Source: Thamnaconus septentrionalis
Taxonomy: Eukaryota > Chordata > Actinopteri > Tetraodontiformes > Monacanthidae
Direction of reading: 5' to 3'
Assembly (NCBI GenBank): GCA_009823395.1
Contig: CM020507.1
Span: forward strand, 2,277,501-2,341,500
Length of the DNA: 64,000 nucleotides
The translations under genes and the position numbers were made by a program. The notes under the pieces are model-generated. The model was not told where the DNA came from. It saw only the letters and a list, made by a program, of their open reading frames with translations, and ran no database searches. Shown piece after piece: positions 63,137 through 64,000 of this stretch (position 1 is the first letter of the stretch; every line of letters begins with the position of its first letter).

Positions 63137-63281
63137 CTGCGCCGCTGGTGGAAGGAGGCCTGGTGCTGAAGGACAGCGACTCAGTGATGGGGCTGAGCAC
63201 GGGGTTCTTGGAGGCGTAGGCCCGCGAGCTGTACAGCGAGCGATCCACGTCCTTGCTCCAGCGACGCGTCACCGCCGAGGA
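63137..63281 (-). CDS. penultimate exon of the right-edge gene
   Basis: Acceptor GTCTGCAG precedes TCC TCG GCG. Translation SSAVTRRWSKDVDRSLYSSR, then NPVLSPITESLSFSTRP and STSGA. Donor GTGAAC with one leftover G joins the next exon in frame. SPITE and the Ser/Thr-Pro sites suggest a phosphorylated, disordered region. A CAGA array (63287-63315) abuts the acceptor. Confidence 0.6.
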
Positions 63282-64000
63282 CTGCAGACAGACAGACAGA
63301 CAGACAGACAGACATACTTGTGATGTATTGACAGAGGAAGGTGGGACAAGACGAGATCAGATTAGTCAACAACTGATTTCTTAAAGACGTCAGGTTTGCG
63401 CTTTGAATCGACGGCCGCACAATCAGTCGTCGGAATCACGCAGCCAGGAAACGGCTGCTGCTGAATTAAACGTCAGGGACGCGCGCGACGCAAAAATCCT
63501 TCCTCAGTCCCTCAGCTTAAAAGATACTTGTTCTGGTAAAATCAAGCCCCTTTGTGATGTCACAACATCGGCCAGTCAGGCGTCGGCTCCGCCCTCTGAG
63601 GCAGCCTTGTGGCTAACACTGATTTTCAACAGCCGACTCATAACAAAGGGCTAAATATGCTAAATAAGATGTGAGATGGCTCCAGAGTCCCGGACAGAGG
63701 CAGAACATTCAGACAGTGAGCAGAACCGGGACTGCCGACACGTGAGCTTAGTTTCCACCAGCGTGGAGGGACTGCCTACGAGGACACCGACAGCTGTAGG
63801 CACACGAGGGGAGCAGATGAGGAAGAGCTGGATCAAAGGCTCTGCAGTCTCCTCCTCCTCCTCCTGTCCTCCTCGCTCCTCCTCCTCCTCCTCCTCCTCC
63901 TCCTCCTCCTCCTCCTCCTCCTCCTCCTCCTCGTCCCTCCTCCTCCTCCTGCCGCTCTCGGCGAAGAGGCGTAAAAGAGAGAAAATCACAGGGCGGCGCT
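63282..64000. other. right-edge intron or unresolved sequence
   Basis: No exon was recognised. It contains a CAGA run (63287-63315) and a CTC array (about 63843-63955) that reads as a long Glu run on the minus strand. This could be a microsatellite or part of an acidic exon; flanking coding sequence is lacking. Confidence 0.4.

Noticed and set aside
63660..63989. Acidic exon from the CTC array
   Set aside because: The Glu run is simple-repeat translation with no convincing flanking coding sequence or splice sites, so it is left unresolved.

Overview
This window is nuclear DNA of a vertebrate, almost certainly a percomorph-type teleost fish. The genes are split by GT-AG introns, long dinucleotide and tetranucleotide arrays are everywhere, short DNA transposons and a tRNA-headed SINE lie in introns and between genes, and the proteins match vertebrate families. 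There is no operon, phage or CRISPR structure.

Four genes are supported, all on the minus strand. From right to left in coordinates (5' to 3' for the genes): (i) the last two exons of a gene running off the right edge (61330-63281), possibly a Repo-Man (CDCA2)/Ki-67-type chromatin protein; (ii) kat6a, the MYST-family histone acetyltransferase, with sixteen coding exons at 18314-46921 and a CpG-rich 5' region at 48.5-49.7 kb; (iii) ap3m2, the mu subunit of the AP-3 vesicle adaptor, with eight coding exons at 9663-12878 and a CpG-rich first exon near 14.4-14.7 kb; (iv) one exon of a CXXC zinc-finger gene (3461-3848), nearest to the TET/CXXC4/CXXC5 class, whose remaining exons were not found. 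The kat6a-ap3m2 pair, head to tail, is also adjacent in human 8p11.

The conserved kat6a exons (winged-helix N-terminus, two PHD fingers, MYST catalytic domain) are intact with consistent splice phases. The low-complexity C-terminal part is not: exon 15 has one in-frame TGA, and the last exon needs about seven reading-frame changes to recover recognisable KAT6A sequence to its true C-terminus. ap3m2 exon 6 is scrambled where it meets a 310-base CAGA/CAGG array. The simplest reading is base-level assembly error in GC-rich or repetitive sequence, but the sequence alone cannot exclude real lesions.

Layout: 1-3460 noncoding and repeats; 3461-3848 CXXC exon; 3849-9662 noncoding, with a hAT-type element, a Tc1-like element and a GC-rich island; 9663-14.7 kb ap3m2; 14.7-18.3 kb intergenic DNA and probable kat6a 3' UTR; 18.3-49.6 kb kat6a, with a 12.8 kb first coding intron rich in repeats; 49.6-61.3 kb intergenic; 61.3-64 kb the right-edge gene. 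I did not find a convincing undescribed biological system. The most useful leads are the broken kat6a and ap3m2 exons, a possible upstream ORF in the kat6a leader, a histidine-rich insertion in KAT6A, a run of branch-point-like motifs ahead of a catalytic exon, and several small transposon families, two with visible 8-bp target duplications.
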